DNA of 64,000 nt from Planifilum fulgidum (GCF_900113175.1 NZ_FOOK01000004.1:1-64000); one strand, 5' to 3'; shown: positions 29,096 to 39,270, counted from the first letter of the stretch. Notes: generated by a model from the sequence alone, not told the origin. A program made the numbers and translations.

Positions 29096-29341
29096 TCATT
29101 CCTTCTTTCTCCGGAGTTTCGGCTGAATCTTGTTCCGCTTGGCGTCCCGGTGGTAAATGAATCCGCCGAGAAAGGCCAGTCCGAGCAGAAAGAGGGTGAG
29201 CCCGCCGAGGAAGGAAAGCCAGTCAAAGCCCTTTCCGGCCATGTAATCGAAAAACACGTTCCGCATCCAGGTCCAGCCGTAGACTCCGAGGGCCCCGGGG
29301 ATGCAAAGGATCAGAATGGCGATCACTCGCTGAAAAACCAT
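29096..29341 (-). CDS. DUF2627 membrane protein (YqzF-like)
   Basis: 81 residues with an N-terminal membrane helix (RVIAILILCIPGALGVYGW), a second one (FLGGLTLFLLGLAFLGGFIY) and a basic tail. It matches the DUF2627 family, which in Bacillus also lies beside bkdR. A much longer frame on this strand is a shadow of bkdR; the real start is the ATG at 29341 behind AAAGGCGGGTG. Function unknown. Confidence 0.85.
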   Translation of the reverse strand: MVFQRVIAILILCIPGALGVYGWTWMRNVFFDYMAGKGFDWLSFLGGLTLFLLGLAFLGGFIYHRDAKRNKIQPKLRRKKE

Positions 29342-29476
29342 GGTTTCACCCGCCTTTTCGGAATTCCTCTCTAAATGGTACCTTATTTTCCCGACATCCG
29401 CCATGTTGTTGCCGTTATGGTAAGATGGTACCGGATGCACCCTGAGGAGGAATCCGGCGAAAGGGGGGAATCGGAT

Positions 29477-31528
29477 ATGGAGCGCTTTCTGATCATCGGC
29501 GGGGACCGGGGAGGAGCCGCCCTGCTCCGGGCCCTGGATCAAATGGATCGGGTGAAGGTGATCGGTGTGGTGGACCGCGATCCCGAGGCCCCCGCCTTCG
29601 CCGAGGCGAGGAAGCGGGGAATTCCCGTCGGAACGGATCCGGAACCCTTTCTGACGCTCATCCCCGACGTCATCATCCAGTTGTCGGAGTGGCCGGACCT
29701 TTCCCGGCTTCCCCGCGACGGCCAAAAACCCCTTTTGATCAGCGGGGCGGTCAGCCGGGTGATGGTGAAGCTCATCGAGGAAAAGGAGAAATGGGTTGAA
29801 GCGTGGCGGATGCGTCAGGGGGAGCTGCACACCATAATCGACTCCACCCATGACGGGATGATCGCCGTCAACGCCAAGGGGGAAATCACCCTGTTCAACC
29901 GTTCCGCCGAACGGCTGATGGGCATGAAGGCGCAGGATGTGATCGGCAAGCCGGTGACCCAGGCCGTTCCGGGAACCGGATTGGACCGGGTGCTCAGGAC
30001 CGGGCGCGCCGAACTGAATCGACAGCAGGAACTGCCCAACGGGGTCAAGATCGTGACCAACCGGGTGCCGGTGAAGGACCGGAACGGCCGGGTGATCGGC
30101 GTGGTGGCCGTTTTCCGGGACATCACCGAAGTGCTCGCGCTGACCAAGCAGGTGACGGATCTGGAGTCGATGAAAAGTCTGCTCCAGGCGATCATCGACT
30201 CCTCGGACGAGGCGATTTCCGTGGTGGACGCAAGGGGCATCGGCATCCTGATCAATCCCGCCTACACCCGGTTGACGGGGCTGCCGCCCGAGGAGGTGAT
30301 CGGAAAACCCGCCGATGCCGACATCTCGGAAGGGGAAAGCATGCACATGAAGGTGCTGAAGACCCGGAAACCGGTTCGGGGCGTTCCGATGAAGGTGGGT
30401 CCCAACCGGAAGGACGTGGTGGTCAACGTGGCGCCCATCATTGTGGACGGGGAGCTGAAGGGGAGCGTCGGCATCATTCACGACATGTCGGAGATCAAAC
30501 GGCTCAACCGGGAGCTGGAACGGGCCCGCCGGATCATCCGCACCCTGGAGGCCAAATACACCTTCGATGACATCATCGGCGAGAGCGAAGGGATGCGCAT
30601 GGCCATCGACCAGGCCCGGCAGGCCGCCCGCACCCGGGCGACGGTTCTGCTGCGGGGGGAATCCGGAACCGGGAAGGAGCTGTTTGCCCACGCCATCCAC
30701 AATGACAGCGATCGGAAGTACCACCAGTTCGTTCGGGTCAACTGCGCCGCCATCTCGGAGTCCCTGCTGGAAAGCGAGCTGTTCGGATATGAGGAGGGTG
30801 CCTTTACTGGGGCCCGCCCCGGAGGAAAAAAGGGACTTTTCGAGGAGGCGAGCGGAGGAACGATCTTCCTCGATGAGATCGGCGAGCTGGCTCCCAACAT
30901 CCAGGCGAAGCTCCTCCGGGTGCTGCAGGAGAAGGAAGTGATCCGTGTGGGGGGAACCCGCCCGATTCCCGTGGATGTGCGGGTGATCGCCGCCACCAAC
31001 GTACATCTGGAGAAGGCGATCCAGGAAAAGCGGTTCCGGGAGGATCTCTATTACCGGCTCAACGTGCTTCCGATCTCCATCCCGCCCCTGCGCTTTCGCA
31101 AGGAGGATCTGCCCCTTTTGGCCAACCACCTGATCAAAAAATTTAATCAGGAATACGGGCGTAACGTGGAGGAGATCGACGAAGAGGCGGTTCAGGCGCT
31201 GATGGATTACGATTGGCCGGGGAACGTGCGGGAGCTGGAAAACGTGTTGGGCCGTGCGATGATCAACATGAATTTCAGCGAGCGGCGGATGAAAAGGGAG
31301 CATCTCCCTCCGCTCCACGGCGCGGCGATCAGCCGGTCCGGTTCCGACGTCCCCGAAAAACCCGGCGGAGACACGGAGAGTCTGCAGGAGGTGCTGGCCC
31401 GGGCGGAACGGGAGCACATCGAAAGGGTGTACCGGGCCTGCCGCGGGAACAAGACGGAAACGGCCCGCCGGTTGGGAATATCCGTGCGCAACTTGTATTA
31501 CAAATTGGAACGCTACGGAATCGGGTGA
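29477..31528 (+). CDS. bkdR: Sigma-54-dependent activator BkdR
   Basis: 683 residues. Order: an N-terminal Rossmann-like domain ([19 protein letters not shown], to ~95), PAS 1 (~110-215), PAS 2 (~230-335), and a sigma-54 interaction AAA+ domain (~360-595) with Walker [20 protein letters not shown] at ~441 and Walker [13 protein letters not shown] Fis-type helix-turn-helix follows at the C terminus ([19 protein letters not shown]). It activates the downstream leucine dehydrogenase/bkd genes, whose -24/-12 promoter starts 130 bases after its stop. ATG 29477 follows AAAGGGGGGAA. Confidence 0.93.
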   Translation: MERFLIIGGDRGGAALLRALDQMDRVKVIGVVDRDPEAPAFAEARKRGIPVGTDPEPFLTLIPDVIIQLSEWPDLSRLPRDGQKPLLISGAVSRVMVKLIEEKEKWVEAWRMRQGELHTIIDSTHDGMIAVNAKGEITLFNRSAERLMGMKAQDVIGKPVTQAVPGTGLDRVLRTGRAELNRQQELPNGVKIVTNRVPVKDRNGRVIGVVAVFRDITEVLALTKQVTDLESMKSLLQAIIDSSDEAISVVDARGIGILINPAYTRLTGLPPEEVIGKPADADISEGESMHMKVLKTRKPVRGVPMKVGPNRKDVVVNVAPIIVDGELKGSVGIIHDMSEIKRLNRELERARRIIRTLEAKYTFDDIIGESEGMRMAIDQARQAARTRATVLLRGESGTGKELFAHAIHNDSDRKYHQFVRVNCAAISESLLESELFGYEEGAFTGARPGGKKGLFEEASGGTIFLDEIGELAPNIQAKLLRVLQEKEVIRVGGTRPIPVDVRVIAATNVHLEKAIQEKRFREDLYYRLNVLPISIPPLRFRKEDLPLLANHLIKKFNQEYGRNVEEIDEEAVQALMDYDWPGNVRELENVLGRAMINMNFSERRMKREHLPPLHGAAISRSGSDVPEKPGGDTESLQEVLARAEREHIERVYRACRGNKTETARRLGISVRNLYYKLERYGIG

Positions 31529-31533
31529 GGAGT

Positions 31534-31584
31534 CTGCAAAAAATTGCAGGAAATAATCCGCAGACTTTCTGCAATTTATTGCAG
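31534..31584 (+). promoter_or_regulatory. Twin dyad upstream activating sites for BkdR
   Basis: Two 16-base dyads of the form CTGCAA-N4-TTGCAG at 31534-31549 and 31569-31584, with a 35-base repeat distance (about 3.3 helical turns). They lie 77-127 bases upstream of the sigma-54 promoter, the normal place for enhancer-binding activators. Confidence 0.8.
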
Positions 31585-31660
31585 AGAGTCCCTGTCTTTC
31601 ATTTCATGCCACAGCGTTTTTTCAGGGGGAACAAGGGGAATCGGGAGAAGCGGAGGAGGT

Positions 31661-31675
31661 TGGCACGGATATTGC
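31661..31675 (+). promoter_or_regulatory. Sigma-54 (-24/-12) promoter of bcd
   Basis: TGGCAC-N5-TTGC, an exact match to the core -24/-12 consensus, 125 bases before the bcd start. Confidence 0.88.
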
Positions 31676-31799
31676 TTCCCTTGCATGGAGGCCCATTCTT
31701 TCGCCAAAACTAAAAGTGGCAATTGATGGAATGATGGAAGCGCTTTCGGACGCGGCGCCTCCACGGCCGCTTCTGTCAAGCCTTTGAGGAGGGTTGCAA

Positions 31800-32894
31800 A
31801 TGAAATGGTTCGACTATATGGAGAGGTATGATTATGAACAATTGCTCTTGTGTCAGGACAAAAATTCCGGTTTAAAGGCGATCATCGCCATTCACGACAC
31901 CACCCTGGGTCCCGCCCTGGGCGGAGTGCGCATGTGGAACTACGCTTCGGAGGAAGAAGCGATCATCGACGCCCTCCGGCTGGCGCGGGGCATGACCTAC
32001 AAGGCGGCGGCCGCCGGCCTGAATCTGGGGGGAGGAAAGACGGTCATCATCGGGGATCCCCGGAAGGACAAGAACGAGGCGATGTTCCGCGCCCTCGGCC
32101 GCTTCATTCAGGGATTGAACGGGCGTTACATCACGGCGGAGGACGTGGGGACGACGGAGGAGGATATGGACATCATCCATCAGGAGACCCGGTATGTGAC
32201 CGGCGTTTCCCCGGCGTTCGGATCCAGCGGGAATCCCTCTCCCGTCACCGCCTACGGCGTCTATCGGGGAATGAAAGCCGCCGCGAAGATCGCCTTCGGC
32301 AGCGATTCCCTGGAAGGAAGGACCGTGGCGGTCCAGGGCGTGGGCAGTGTGGCCTACCATCTTTGCAAGCACCTGCATGAGGAGGGCGCCCGCCTCATCG
32401 TGACGGACATCGTCCGGGAAAACGTGGAGCGGGCCGTGCGCGATTTCGGCGCCGAATCGGTGGATCCCGACAAGATTTACGATGTGGAGTGCGACATCTT
32501 TTCTCCGTGCGCCCTGGGGGCCATCATCAATGACGAAACCCTCCCCCGCCTCAAGTGCCGGGTGGTGGCCGGTTCGGCCAACAATCAGCTGAAGGAAGAG
32601 CGCCATGGAGACCGGCTGGAGGAATTGGGCATCATCTACGTGCCGGATTACGTGATCAACGCCGGCGGGCTGATCAACGTCGCCGACGAATTGCTCGGGT
32701 ACAATCGCGAACGGGCGATGAAAAAGGTGGAAACCATCTACGACAATGTCCTGAAGGTTTTTGAAATCGCCAAACGGGACGGGATTCCTTCATACAAAGC
32801 GGCGGATCGGATGGCGGAGGAAAGGATTCAATCCATGGCCCGTTCCCGGAGCACGTTTTTGCAAAATGAACGCCATGTATTGAATATGGTCTGA
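31800..32894 (+). CDS. bcd: Leucine dehydrogenase
   Basis: 364 residues, identical to the usual length. It deaminates leucine, isoleucine and valine to 2-oxo acids with NAD. The catalytic region is [19 protein letters not shown], the substrate region [15 protein letters not shown], and the nucleotide-binding loop [20 protein letters not shown] 31800 follows GAGGAGGG. It is first in the sigma-54-controlled branched-chain degradation module. Confidence 0.96.
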   Translation: MKWFDYMERYDYEQLLLCQDKNSGLKAIIAIHDTTLGPALGGVRMWNYASEEEAIIDALRLARGMTYKAAAAGLNLGGGKTVIIGDPRKDKNEAMFRALGRFIQGLNGRYITAEDVGTTEEDMDIIHQETRYVTGVSPAFGSSGNPSPVTAYGVYRGMKAAAKIAFGSDSLEGRTVAVQGVGSVAYHLCKHLHEEGARLIVTDIVRENVERAVRDFGAESVDPDKIYDVECDIFSPCALGAIINDETLPRLKCRVVAGSANNQLKEERHGDRLEELGIIYVPDYVINAGGLINVADELLGYNRERAMKKVETIYDNVLKVFEIAKRDGIPSYKAADRMAEERIQSMARSRSTFLQNERHVLNMV

Positions 32895-33688
32895 AGGGCT
32901 CGCCGGCCTTTGGCAGCGAAGGGGCGCGAGGGATCCATCGGGACGGCGGCCCTGCGGGGCGGGTTTTGCGGACCGGACGCATGTGCTGCGGTCGGTTGAC
33001 CGCTCCCCCGCCCGCCGAAAAAGACCGAAGGCGAAAACGTTGCGAGCCCGTTTCTCCTTGGCGGGCCAAGCTTCCCGGACGCTCGAAGTCGTTGGCGATT
33101 TGCCGGTCGTCCGCTTCCGCCCCCGGCGGGAACCGCGCGTGCGGAGGAGCAGGGTCCCATCTGCGATCAAAAGGGGATGAACTTGCCGCCTTTGCGGGGA
33201 CGGGAAGGCGAAGGTGGGGTTTCCGCCTCGTCCTTTTGCGGTTCCTGCCGCCTTTTTCGCAACTTGCGGGACGGAAACGACGGAGCCGTCGTTCTTTGCG
33301 GGAAAATCCGCCGCCCGGGTCCGTCGGGACGGATGGACGGGATCCCGGCGTCTTTGCCTGTTTTGGCCTTGAAGGCGGCCTTTAGCCTTCGGATTTTTTG
33401 GACGGGTGCGTTTGGACGGCGAAAGGATGGACATGACCGGCGACACTTTCGGGACCTCCGAAGGAGAGGAATTGCCGCGGCGGACCCCTGGGATTTTCAG
33501 CTGCGCGGCGGTCCTGACGGAACATGCGGATGCCGTCATCCTCCCCGGCAGCCCCCCTTGCGGTAAAATGTTTTACGGAGGAAAGGCGGGTTTCCCGGAT
33601 GGGTGATCCTGCGGGTCCGTCCGAAGGGCCCCTGGCGTCGGACGGGAAGACACGCCGGCGGAATACGAGAAGGGAGTCGAGGGAATCC
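32895..33688. other. Gene-free stretch between bcd and lpdV
   Basis: About 790 bases where Bacillus carries buk. The frames found are compositional and lack homology to butyrate kinase or phosphate butyryltransferase. It holds a perfect 8-bp hairpin AACGACGG/CCGTCGTT (33276-33293) and a terminator at 33371-33399. Confidence 0.5.
33371..33399 (+). terminator. Terminator downstream of bcd
   Basis: Stem GAAGGC / GCCTTC with an 8-base loop, then GGATTTTTT. It suggests that bcd and lpdV may be transcribed separately, at least in part. Confidence 0.65.
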
Positions 33689-35116
33689 ATGGCTGAGCAA
33701 TACGATCTGGTGGTTTTGGGTGCGGGTCCGGGCGGTTATGTGGCCGCCATTCGGGCGGCTCAACTGGGCATGAAGGTGGCCGTGGTGGAGAAGGAGAAGG
33801 TGGGGGGCGTCTGTCTGCACAAGGGATGCATCCCCACAAAGTCGCTCCTCCGCAGCGCGGAAGTCTACCACGAGATGAAGCACGGCGAGGATTACGGAAT
33901 CACGGCGGAAGGGGTTCGCGTCGACTTCAGCCGGGTTCAGAAGCGCAAGGAAAAGGTGGTGGAGCAGCTGCACCGGGGCGTCCGGCATCTGCTCAAAAAG
34001 AACGGCGTCACCGTCGTGGAGGGCACGGGGCGCATCCTCGGACCGTCGATTTTTTCGCCCCAGGCGGGGACGGTTTCCGTGGAGAAAAAGGAGGGGGGAG
34101 AGGCGGAAATGCTCGTTCCCCGGTACCTTTTGATCGCCACGGGTTCCCGCCCGCGCAGCCTGCCCGGCCTGGAGGTGGACGGGCGCTATGTGATGAATTC
34201 CGATCACGCGCTTCAGATGGAGGAACTTCCCCGTTCGATCATCATCGTCGGCGGCGGGGTGATCGGAATCGAGTGGGCCTCCATGCTGAACGATTTCGGC
34301 GTGGACGTGACGGTGGTCGAATTTGCCGATCGGATCCTGCCCTTTGAGGATCCGGACGTCTCCAGGGAGATGACCCGCCTTCTCAAAAAGCGAAAGGTGA
34401 AAATTTTGACGAAAGCCAGAGTGTTGCCGGAAAGCGTTCGGATCGAAGGAAATGGGGTCACGCTGAAGGCGGAAAAGGGAAACGAGACGGTGGAACTTGA
34501 GGCGGAACGGGTGCTGGTCTCCGTCGGCCGGCAGGCCAATGTGGAGGGCATCGGCCTCGAAAACACGTCGGTCAAGGTGGAAAACGGCTTTATCCGGGTA
34601 AATGAAATGATGCAGACGGCGGAATCCCACATTTACGCCATCGGAGACGTGGTCGGAGGGTATCAGCTGGCCCATGTCGCCTCCCACGAGGGATTGGTGG
34701 CGGTGGAGCACATGGCCGGCAGAAACCCGAGCCCCCTCAATCCCCTGCTGATCCCGCGCTGCACCTACAGCCGCCCCGAGATCGGGAGCATCGGCCTCAC
34801 CGAGGAGGAGGCGAAGCGGCAGGGGTACTCGGTGAAGATCGGCAAATTCCCCTTCCGGGCGACGGGCAAATCCCTGGTGTTCGGCGAAACGGACGGTTTC
34901 ATCAAAATCATTGCGGACAAGAAAACGGAAGACCTGCTCGGCGTCCACATCATCGGCCCCCATGCCACCGATCTGATTTCCGAAGCGGGATTGGCCAAGC
35001 TGCTGGATGCCACACCGTGGGAGATCAGCCACACCATCCATCCCCATCCGACCTTGTCCGAGGTCTTCGGGGAGGCGGCGCTGGCGGTGGAGGGAGAGGC
35101 GATCCACGCGGGTTGA
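33689..35116 (+). CDS. lpdV: Dihydrolipoyl dehydrogenase (branched-chain complex E3)
   Basis: 475 residues. FAD site VVLGAGPGGYVAAIRAAQLG, redox disulfide GGVCLHKGCIPTKSLL, NAD site IIIVGGGVIGIEWASML and the C-terminal HTIHPHPTLSEVF with the catalytic His. It reoxidises the lipoyl groups of BkdB. ATG 33689 follows GAGGGA with 5-base spacing; the upstream open frame to 33524 lacks conservation. Confidence 0.95.
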   Translation: MAEQYDLVVLGAGPGGYVAAIRAAQLGMKVAVVEKEKVGGVCLHKGCIPTKSLLRSAEVYHEMKHGEDYGITAEGVRVDFSRVQKRKEKVVEQLHRGVRHLLKKNGVTVVEGTGRILGPSIFSPQAGTVSVEKKEGGEAEMLVPRYLLIATGSRPRSLPGLEVDGRYVMNSDHALQMEELPRSIIIVGGGVIGIEWASMLNDFGVDVTVVEFADRILPFEDPDVSREMTRLLKKRKVKILTKARVLPESVRIEGNGVTLKAEKGNETVELEAERVLVSVGRQANVEGIGLENTSVKVENGFIRVNEMMQTAESHIYAIGDVVGGYQLAHVASHEGLVAVEHMAGRNPSPLNPLLIPRCTYSRPEIGSIGLTEEEAKRQGYSVKIGKFPFRATGKSLVFGETDGFIKIIADKKTEDLLGVHIIGPHATDLISEAGLAKLLDATPWEISHTIHPHPTLSEVFGEAALAVEGEAIHAG

Positions 35117-35147
35117 TCAAGGCGCAGTGAAAAGGAGGGACCCCCCA

Positions 35148-36140
35148 ATGGGTGAAGCGCGTCATCATTCCCTGGGTTTGAGCGATGAGCAAGTGTTGGA
35201 CATGTACCGGTACATGCTCCTGGCGCGGAAGATTGACGAACGGATGTGGCTGTTGAACCGGGCGGGGAAAATCCCCTTCGTGATTTCCTGCCAGGGACAG
35301 GAAGCGATTCAGGTGGGCGCCGCCTTTGCCCTGGATCGGGAAAAGGATTGGCTGTGCCCCTATTACCGGGACATGGGCATGGTGCTGGTTTTCGGCCAGA
35401 CGGCGAAGGAACTGATGCTTTCCGCCTTTGCCAAGGCGGAGGATCCCAACAGCGGGGGAAGGCAGATGCCGGGTCATTTCGGCGACAGCCGGTTCCGCAT
35501 CCTGTCCGGGTCCAGCCCCGTGACGACCCAGCTGCCCCACGCGGTGGGGATCGGATACGCGGCGAAGCTGGAGGGAAAGGATCTGGTGGTGCTGACGTGC
35601 TGCGGCGAAGGCTCCAGCAACCAGGGCGATTTCCACGAGGCCTGCAACTTCGCCGGGGTTCACAATCTGCCCGTCATTTTTCTGGTGCAAAACAACAAAT
35701 ATGCCATTTCGGTGCCGCTCAAGAAACAGGTGGCCGGAGGAAAAGTGTACAAGCGGGCTGAAGGTTACGGATTTCCGGGAGTCCGCGTCGACGGAAACGA
35801 TCCCCTGAAGGTGTACGAGGTGGTAAAAAAGGCGGTGGAACGGGCCCGCAGGGGCGAAGGGCCGACCCTGATCGAAGCGGTCGCCTATCGGCTGGTTCCC
35901 CATTCCAGCGATGACGATGACCGCAGCTACCGCAGCCGGGAGGAAGTGGAGGAGGCGCGGAAGAACGATTCGCTCCTCCTGTTCAGAAATTACCTGGTGG
36001 ATGCGGGGATCTTGACGGAAGAGAAGGAAAGGGAGCTCACCGAGCGCATCGTCCGCGAGGTGGACGAAGCGACGGAATACGCCGAAGCCGCCCCGTATCC
36101 CGAGCCGGAAGATCTGTACAAGCATGTTTATGCGGAATAG
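35148..36140 (+). CDS. bkdAA: 2-oxoisovalerate dehydrogenase E1 alpha subunit
   Basis: 330 residues. The thiamine-diphosphate motif is CGEGSSNQGDFHEACNFAG...NNKYAIS. The substrate region GGRQMPGHFGDSRF and the phosphorylation-loop-like YRLVPHSSDDDDRSYRS are also visible. With BkdAB it decarboxylates the 2-oxo acids made by Bcd. ATG 35148 follows AAAAGGAGGG. Confidence 0.95.
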   Translation: MGEARHHSLGLSDEQVLDMYRYMLLARKIDERMWLLNRAGKIPFVISCQGQEAIQVGAAFALDREKDWLCPYYRDMGMVLVFGQTAKELMLSAFAKAEDPNSGGRQMPGHFGDSRFRILSGSSPVTTQLPHAVGIGYAAKLEGKDLVVLTCCGEGSSNQGDFHEACNFAGVHNLPVIFLVQNNKYAISVPLKKQVAGGKVYKRAEGYGFPGVRVDGNDPLKVYEVVKKAVERARRGEGPTLIEAVAYRLVPHSSDDDDRSYRSREEVEEARKNDSLLLFRNYLVDAGILTEEKERELTERIVREVDEATEYAEAAPYPEPEDLYKHVYAE

Positions 36141-36152
36141 GAGGAGAGAAAG

Positions 36153-37136
36153 ATGCCCGTGATTTCCTACATCGATGCGGTGACACAGGCCCTTCGCGAA
36201 GAAATGCGCCGCGATCGGCGGGTGTTTGTCCTCGGTGAGGACGTGGGAGTGCGGGGAGGGGTGTTTCGCGCCACCAGCGGTCTGATCGAGGAATTCGGCG
36301 AGGATCGGGTGTTGGACACTCCCTTGACCGAATCGGCCATCGTCGGGGTGTCCATCGGTGCCGCGGCCTACGGACTCCGCCCGGTGGCGGAAATCCAGTT
36401 TGCCGATTTCATCATGCCGGCGATGAACCAGATCGTCAGTGAAGCGGCCCGGCTGCGCTACCGGTCCAACAACGACTGGCATTGTCCTCTCGTCATCCGC
36501 GCCCCCTACGGCGGCGGCGTTCACGGCGCCCTGTACCACTCCCAGAGCGTCGAGTCCCTTTTCATGAGCGTGCCGGGATTGAAGATTGTCGCGCCTTCCA
36601 CCCCCTATGACGTGAAGGGGTTGTTGAAGTCGGCCATCCGGGATGAGGATCCGGTCCTCTTCTTCGAGCACAAGCGCTGTTACCGGCTGATCAAGGGCGA
36701 AGTGCCGGAGGAGGACTACACGATTCCCATCGGCAAGGCGGATGTGAAGCGGGAAGGAACGGACGTCACGGTCATCTCCTACGGGCTCACCCTGCATTTT
36801 GCCCTGAAGGCCGCGGAGGAGCTGGAAAAAGAGGGGATCAGCGTCCACGTGCTGGATCTTCGGACCCTTCGTCCGCTCGACAAGGAAGCGATTCTGGAGG
36901 CGGCGGCCAAGACCGGGAAAGTGCTCATCGTCCATGAGGACAACAAGACGGGAGGGGTCGGCGGGGAAATCTCCGCCATCATCACCGAAGAGGCCTTCTT
37001 TGAGCTGGATGCCCCCGTTCGTCGCCTGTGCGGACCGGACGTGCCGGCGATGCCCTACAGCCCGCCGCTGGAAAAGGAGTACATGCTCAGTCCGGAGAAG
37101 GTGGCCGCGGCCCTTCGCGAGCTGGCGGAGTTTTGA
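36153..37136 (+). CDS. bkdAB: 2-oxoisovalerate dehydrogenase E1 beta subunit
   Basis: 327 residues, full length. VFVLGEDVGVRGGVFRATSG at the N terminus, EIQFADFIMPAMNQIVSEAA in the core and HEDNKTGGVGGEISAIITEE near the C terminus are standard E1 beta features. It starts 12 bases after bkdAA with AGGAGAG upstream. Confidence 0.95.
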   Translation: MPVISYIDAVTQALREEMRRDRRVFVLGEDVGVRGGVFRATSGLIEEFGEDRVLDTPLTESAIVGVSIGAAAYGLRPVAEIQFADFIMPAMNQIVSEAARLRYRSNNDWHCPLVIRAPYGGGVHGALYHSQSVESLFMSVPGLKIVAPSTPYDVKGLLKSAIRDEDPVLFFEHKRCYRLIKGEVPEEDYTIPIGKADVKREGTDVTVISYGLTLHFALKAAEELEKEGISVHVLDLRTLRPLDKEAILEAAAKTGKVLIVHEDNKTGGVGGEISAIITEEAFFELDAPVRRLCGPDVPAMPYSPPLEKEYMLSPEKVAAALRELAEF

Positions 37137-37196
37137 TGCATGCCTCGCGGGAAGCGAAAGGGGAGCGGTGCCACTCTCGGAAAAAGGAGGTAGAAT

Positions 37197-38492
37197 ATGG
37201 CCACCGATGTGACGATGCCCCAACTGGGAGAGAGTGTGACGGAGGGAACCATCACCCGTTGGCTGAAAAAACCGGGCGACCGGATCGCCAAATATGAACC
37301 CTTGTGCGAAGTGGCCACCGATAAGGTGAACGCGGAAGTTCCGGCCACGATCAGCGGAACCCTTCTGGAGATCGTCGCCGAGGAGGGAGCGACCGTCGAA
37401 GTGGGCCAGCTGATCTGCCGGATTGAGGAGGAAGGCAGCACGCCTTCCCCGCAACCTGAGAATCAGGGGAAGGATTCCGCCGCATCCTCCGCTGCCGCCC
37501 CGGCCGGGCAAGGGGACCAGTCGATGAAGCGGCGGTATTCGCCGGCGGTGCTGCGGCTTGCCCAGGAACACGGGATCGATTTGGAGAAAATCGAGGGGAC
37601 GGGCAGAGGGGGGCGGATCACCCGGAAGGATGTCCTCCGGTATATCGAAAGCGGAAAAGCAGGCGCTTCCCCTTCCGCCGATTCGGAACGGATCGGGAAA
37701 AAGCCCGCCGCGCCGGCCGGGAAACCGGCGGCTCCGGAGATTCGGGTTCCCGTCGCCGAACTCCCGGCCAAGGAGGGGCTTTCCGTCCCCCTGGAAGAGG
37801 GGGATCGGGTAGTTCCCGTGACCAGCGTGCGCCGCACCATCGCCCAGCGGATGGTGACCAGCAAGCACGAGGCTCCCCACGCCTGGACGATGGTGGAGGC
37901 GGACGTCACGGGATTGGTTCAACTGCGCGAACGGCTGAAAAAAGAGTTCAAGGAGCGGGAAGGGATTTCCCTGACCTATCTGCCCTTTTTCATCAAGGCG
38001 GTGGTGGATTCCCTCAAGGAATTCCCCTACCTCAATTCCGTCTGGGCGGGCGACCGGATCATCCTCAAAAAACGGATCAACATTTCCATCGCCGTCGCCA
38101 CGGACGACGCCCTATACGTGCCGGTCATCCATGACGCGGACGAGAAGAGCATCGCCGGCCTGGCCAAAGCGGTCCACCGGCTGGCGGAGAAAACCCGGGC
38201 GGGCAAGCTGACCCTCGAGGACATGCAGGGGGGAACCTTTACCGTCAATAACACCGGTTCCTTCGGATCGATCCTGTCCCAGCCGATCATCAATCATCCG
38301 CAGGCGGCGATCCTCTCGGTGGAGTCGATCGTGAAGCGTCCGGTGATCAAGGATTCGATGATCGCCATCCGGGATATGGTGAATCTGTGCCTGTCTTTGG
38401 ACCATCGGGTTCTCGACGGATTGATGGCGGGCCGCTTCCTTCAGCGCGTGAAGGAGCGCGTGGAGGCCTACGGCCCGGACACGCAGATATAG
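37197..38492 (+). CDS. bkdB: Branched-chain 2-oxo acid dehydrogenase E2 (lipoamide acyltransferase)
   Basis: 431 residues. The lipoyl domain has the attachment site CEVATDKVNAEV (Lys near 44). A peripheral subunit-binding domain follows (SPAVLRLAQEHGIDLEKIEG, ~105-145), linked by Ala/Pro-rich stretches to the catalytic domain, which ends with LSLDHRVLDGLMAGRFLQ and its active-site His. It produces isobutyryl-, isovaleryl- and 2-methylbutyryl-CoA, precursors of branched fatty acids. It needs lipoylation, and lipB follows. Confidence 0.95.
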   Translation: MATDVTMPQLGESVTEGTITRWLKKPGDRIAKYEPLCEVATDKVNAEVPATISGTLLEIVAEEGATVEVGQLICRIEEEGSTPSPQPENQGKDSAASSAAAPAGQGDQSMKRRYSPAVLRLAQEHGIDLEKIEGTGRGGRITRKDVLRYIESGKAGASPSADSERIGKKPAAPAGKPAAPEIRVPVAELPAKEGLSVPLEEGDRVVPVTSVRRTIAQRMVTSKHEAPHAWTMVEADVTGLVQLRERLKKEFKEREGISLTYLPFFIKAVVDSLKEFPYLNSVWAGDRIILKKRINISIAVATDDALYVPVIHDADEKSIAGLAKAVHRLAEKTRAGKLTLEDMQGGTFTVNNTGSFGSILSQPIINHPQAAILSVESIVKRPVIKDSMIAIRDMVNLCLSLDHRVLDGLMAGRFLQRVKERVEAYGPDTQI

Positions 38493-38542
38493 GTCGGGTT
38501 TGAGCCTGCGGTGGCGGAAAGCGGGCCGTCACCCGGCTCCTG

Positions 38543-38584
38543 CTCCGGGAGCGTTCGTTTTCTGCCCTCCCGGAGTTTTCTCTT
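38543..38584 (+). terminator. Terminator after bkdB
   Basis: Perfect 9-bp stem CTCCGGGAG / CTCCCGGAG around a 15-base loop, followed by TTTTCTCTT. It ends 14 bases before lipB, so lipB may depend on readthrough or its own promoter. Confidence 0.75.
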
Positions 38585-38598
38585 AGGGGGGATGAAAG

Positions 38599-39270
38599 AT
38601 GTTTGAGGTGTATCGACTCGGGACGGTCCCGTACCGGAAAGCCTGGGACATGCAAAAGGAGCGGGTGCGCCGGATTGACGAAGGGGATGCTTCCAACCAG
38701 CTCCTCTTGCTGGAGCATCCCCACACGATCACCCTGGGGAGGGGCAGCCATGCGGAACATCTGCTGCTCTCCTCCGAAGAATATGCCCGGCGGGGGATCG
38801 ATGTGGTGGAAATCGACCGCGGCGGAGACGTCACCTATCACGGTCCGGGTCAGCTGGTGGGTTATCCGCTCTTTCATCTGGGAGAGCGGGGAAACGACGC
38901 CCACTGCTATTTGCGCGACCTGGAGGAATCCCTGATCATCGCGCTCCGCGCCTTCGGGATCGAAGGGGAGCGGAAGCCTCCCTACACCGGCGTTTGGGTC
39001 GGGGACGAAAAGGTGGCCGCCATCGGCGTCAAGTTCAACCGCGGCCGAAGGAGAAGGGGTTACATCACCAGCCACGGATTCGCCCTGAACGTGTGTTCGG
39101 ATCTCAGCTATTTCGATCTCATCGTCCCCTGCGGTATCCGGGAATACGGCGTCACCTCGATGGAGCGCCTCGGGAAAAAAGTGTCCATGGACGAGGTGAT
39201 GGACCGGGTGGTGGAGGGCATCAGCCGGGTGTTCGGATGGGAAGCGGTGGAAGGGGTGCATTCATCGTAG
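38599..39270 (+). CDS. lipB: Octanoyl-ACP:protein N-octanoyltransferase
   Basis: 223 residues. It transfers octanoate from acyl carrier protein to lipoyl domains. Signatures are DRGGDVTYHGPGQLVGYPLF, the catalytic Lys in VAAIGVKFNRG and the catalytic Cys in IVPCGIREYGVTSM. Placement after the lipoyl-bearing E2 gene is functionally sensible. ATG 38599 has a purine-rich AGGGGGGATGAA just upstream. Confidence 0.94.
   Translation: MFEVYRLGTVPYRKAWDMQKERVRRIDEGDASNQLLLLEHPHTITLGRGSHAEHLLLSSEEYARRGIDVVEIDRGGDVTYHGPGQLVGYPLFHLGERGNDAHCYLRDLEESLIIALRAFGIEGERKPPYTGVWVGDEKVAAIGVKFNRGRRRRGYITSHGFALNVCSDLSYFDLIVPCGIREYGVTSMERLGKKVSMDEVMDRVVEGISRVFGWEAVEGVHSS

Noticed and set aside
29342-31417. Minus-strand frame extending the DUF2627 gene to about 770 residues
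   Set aside because: The extension is antisense to bkdR; only the last 81 codons have a ribosome site and family pattern.
33406-33606. 66-residue frame upstream of lpdV
   Set aside because: No ribosome site or recognisable motif; kept as non-coding.
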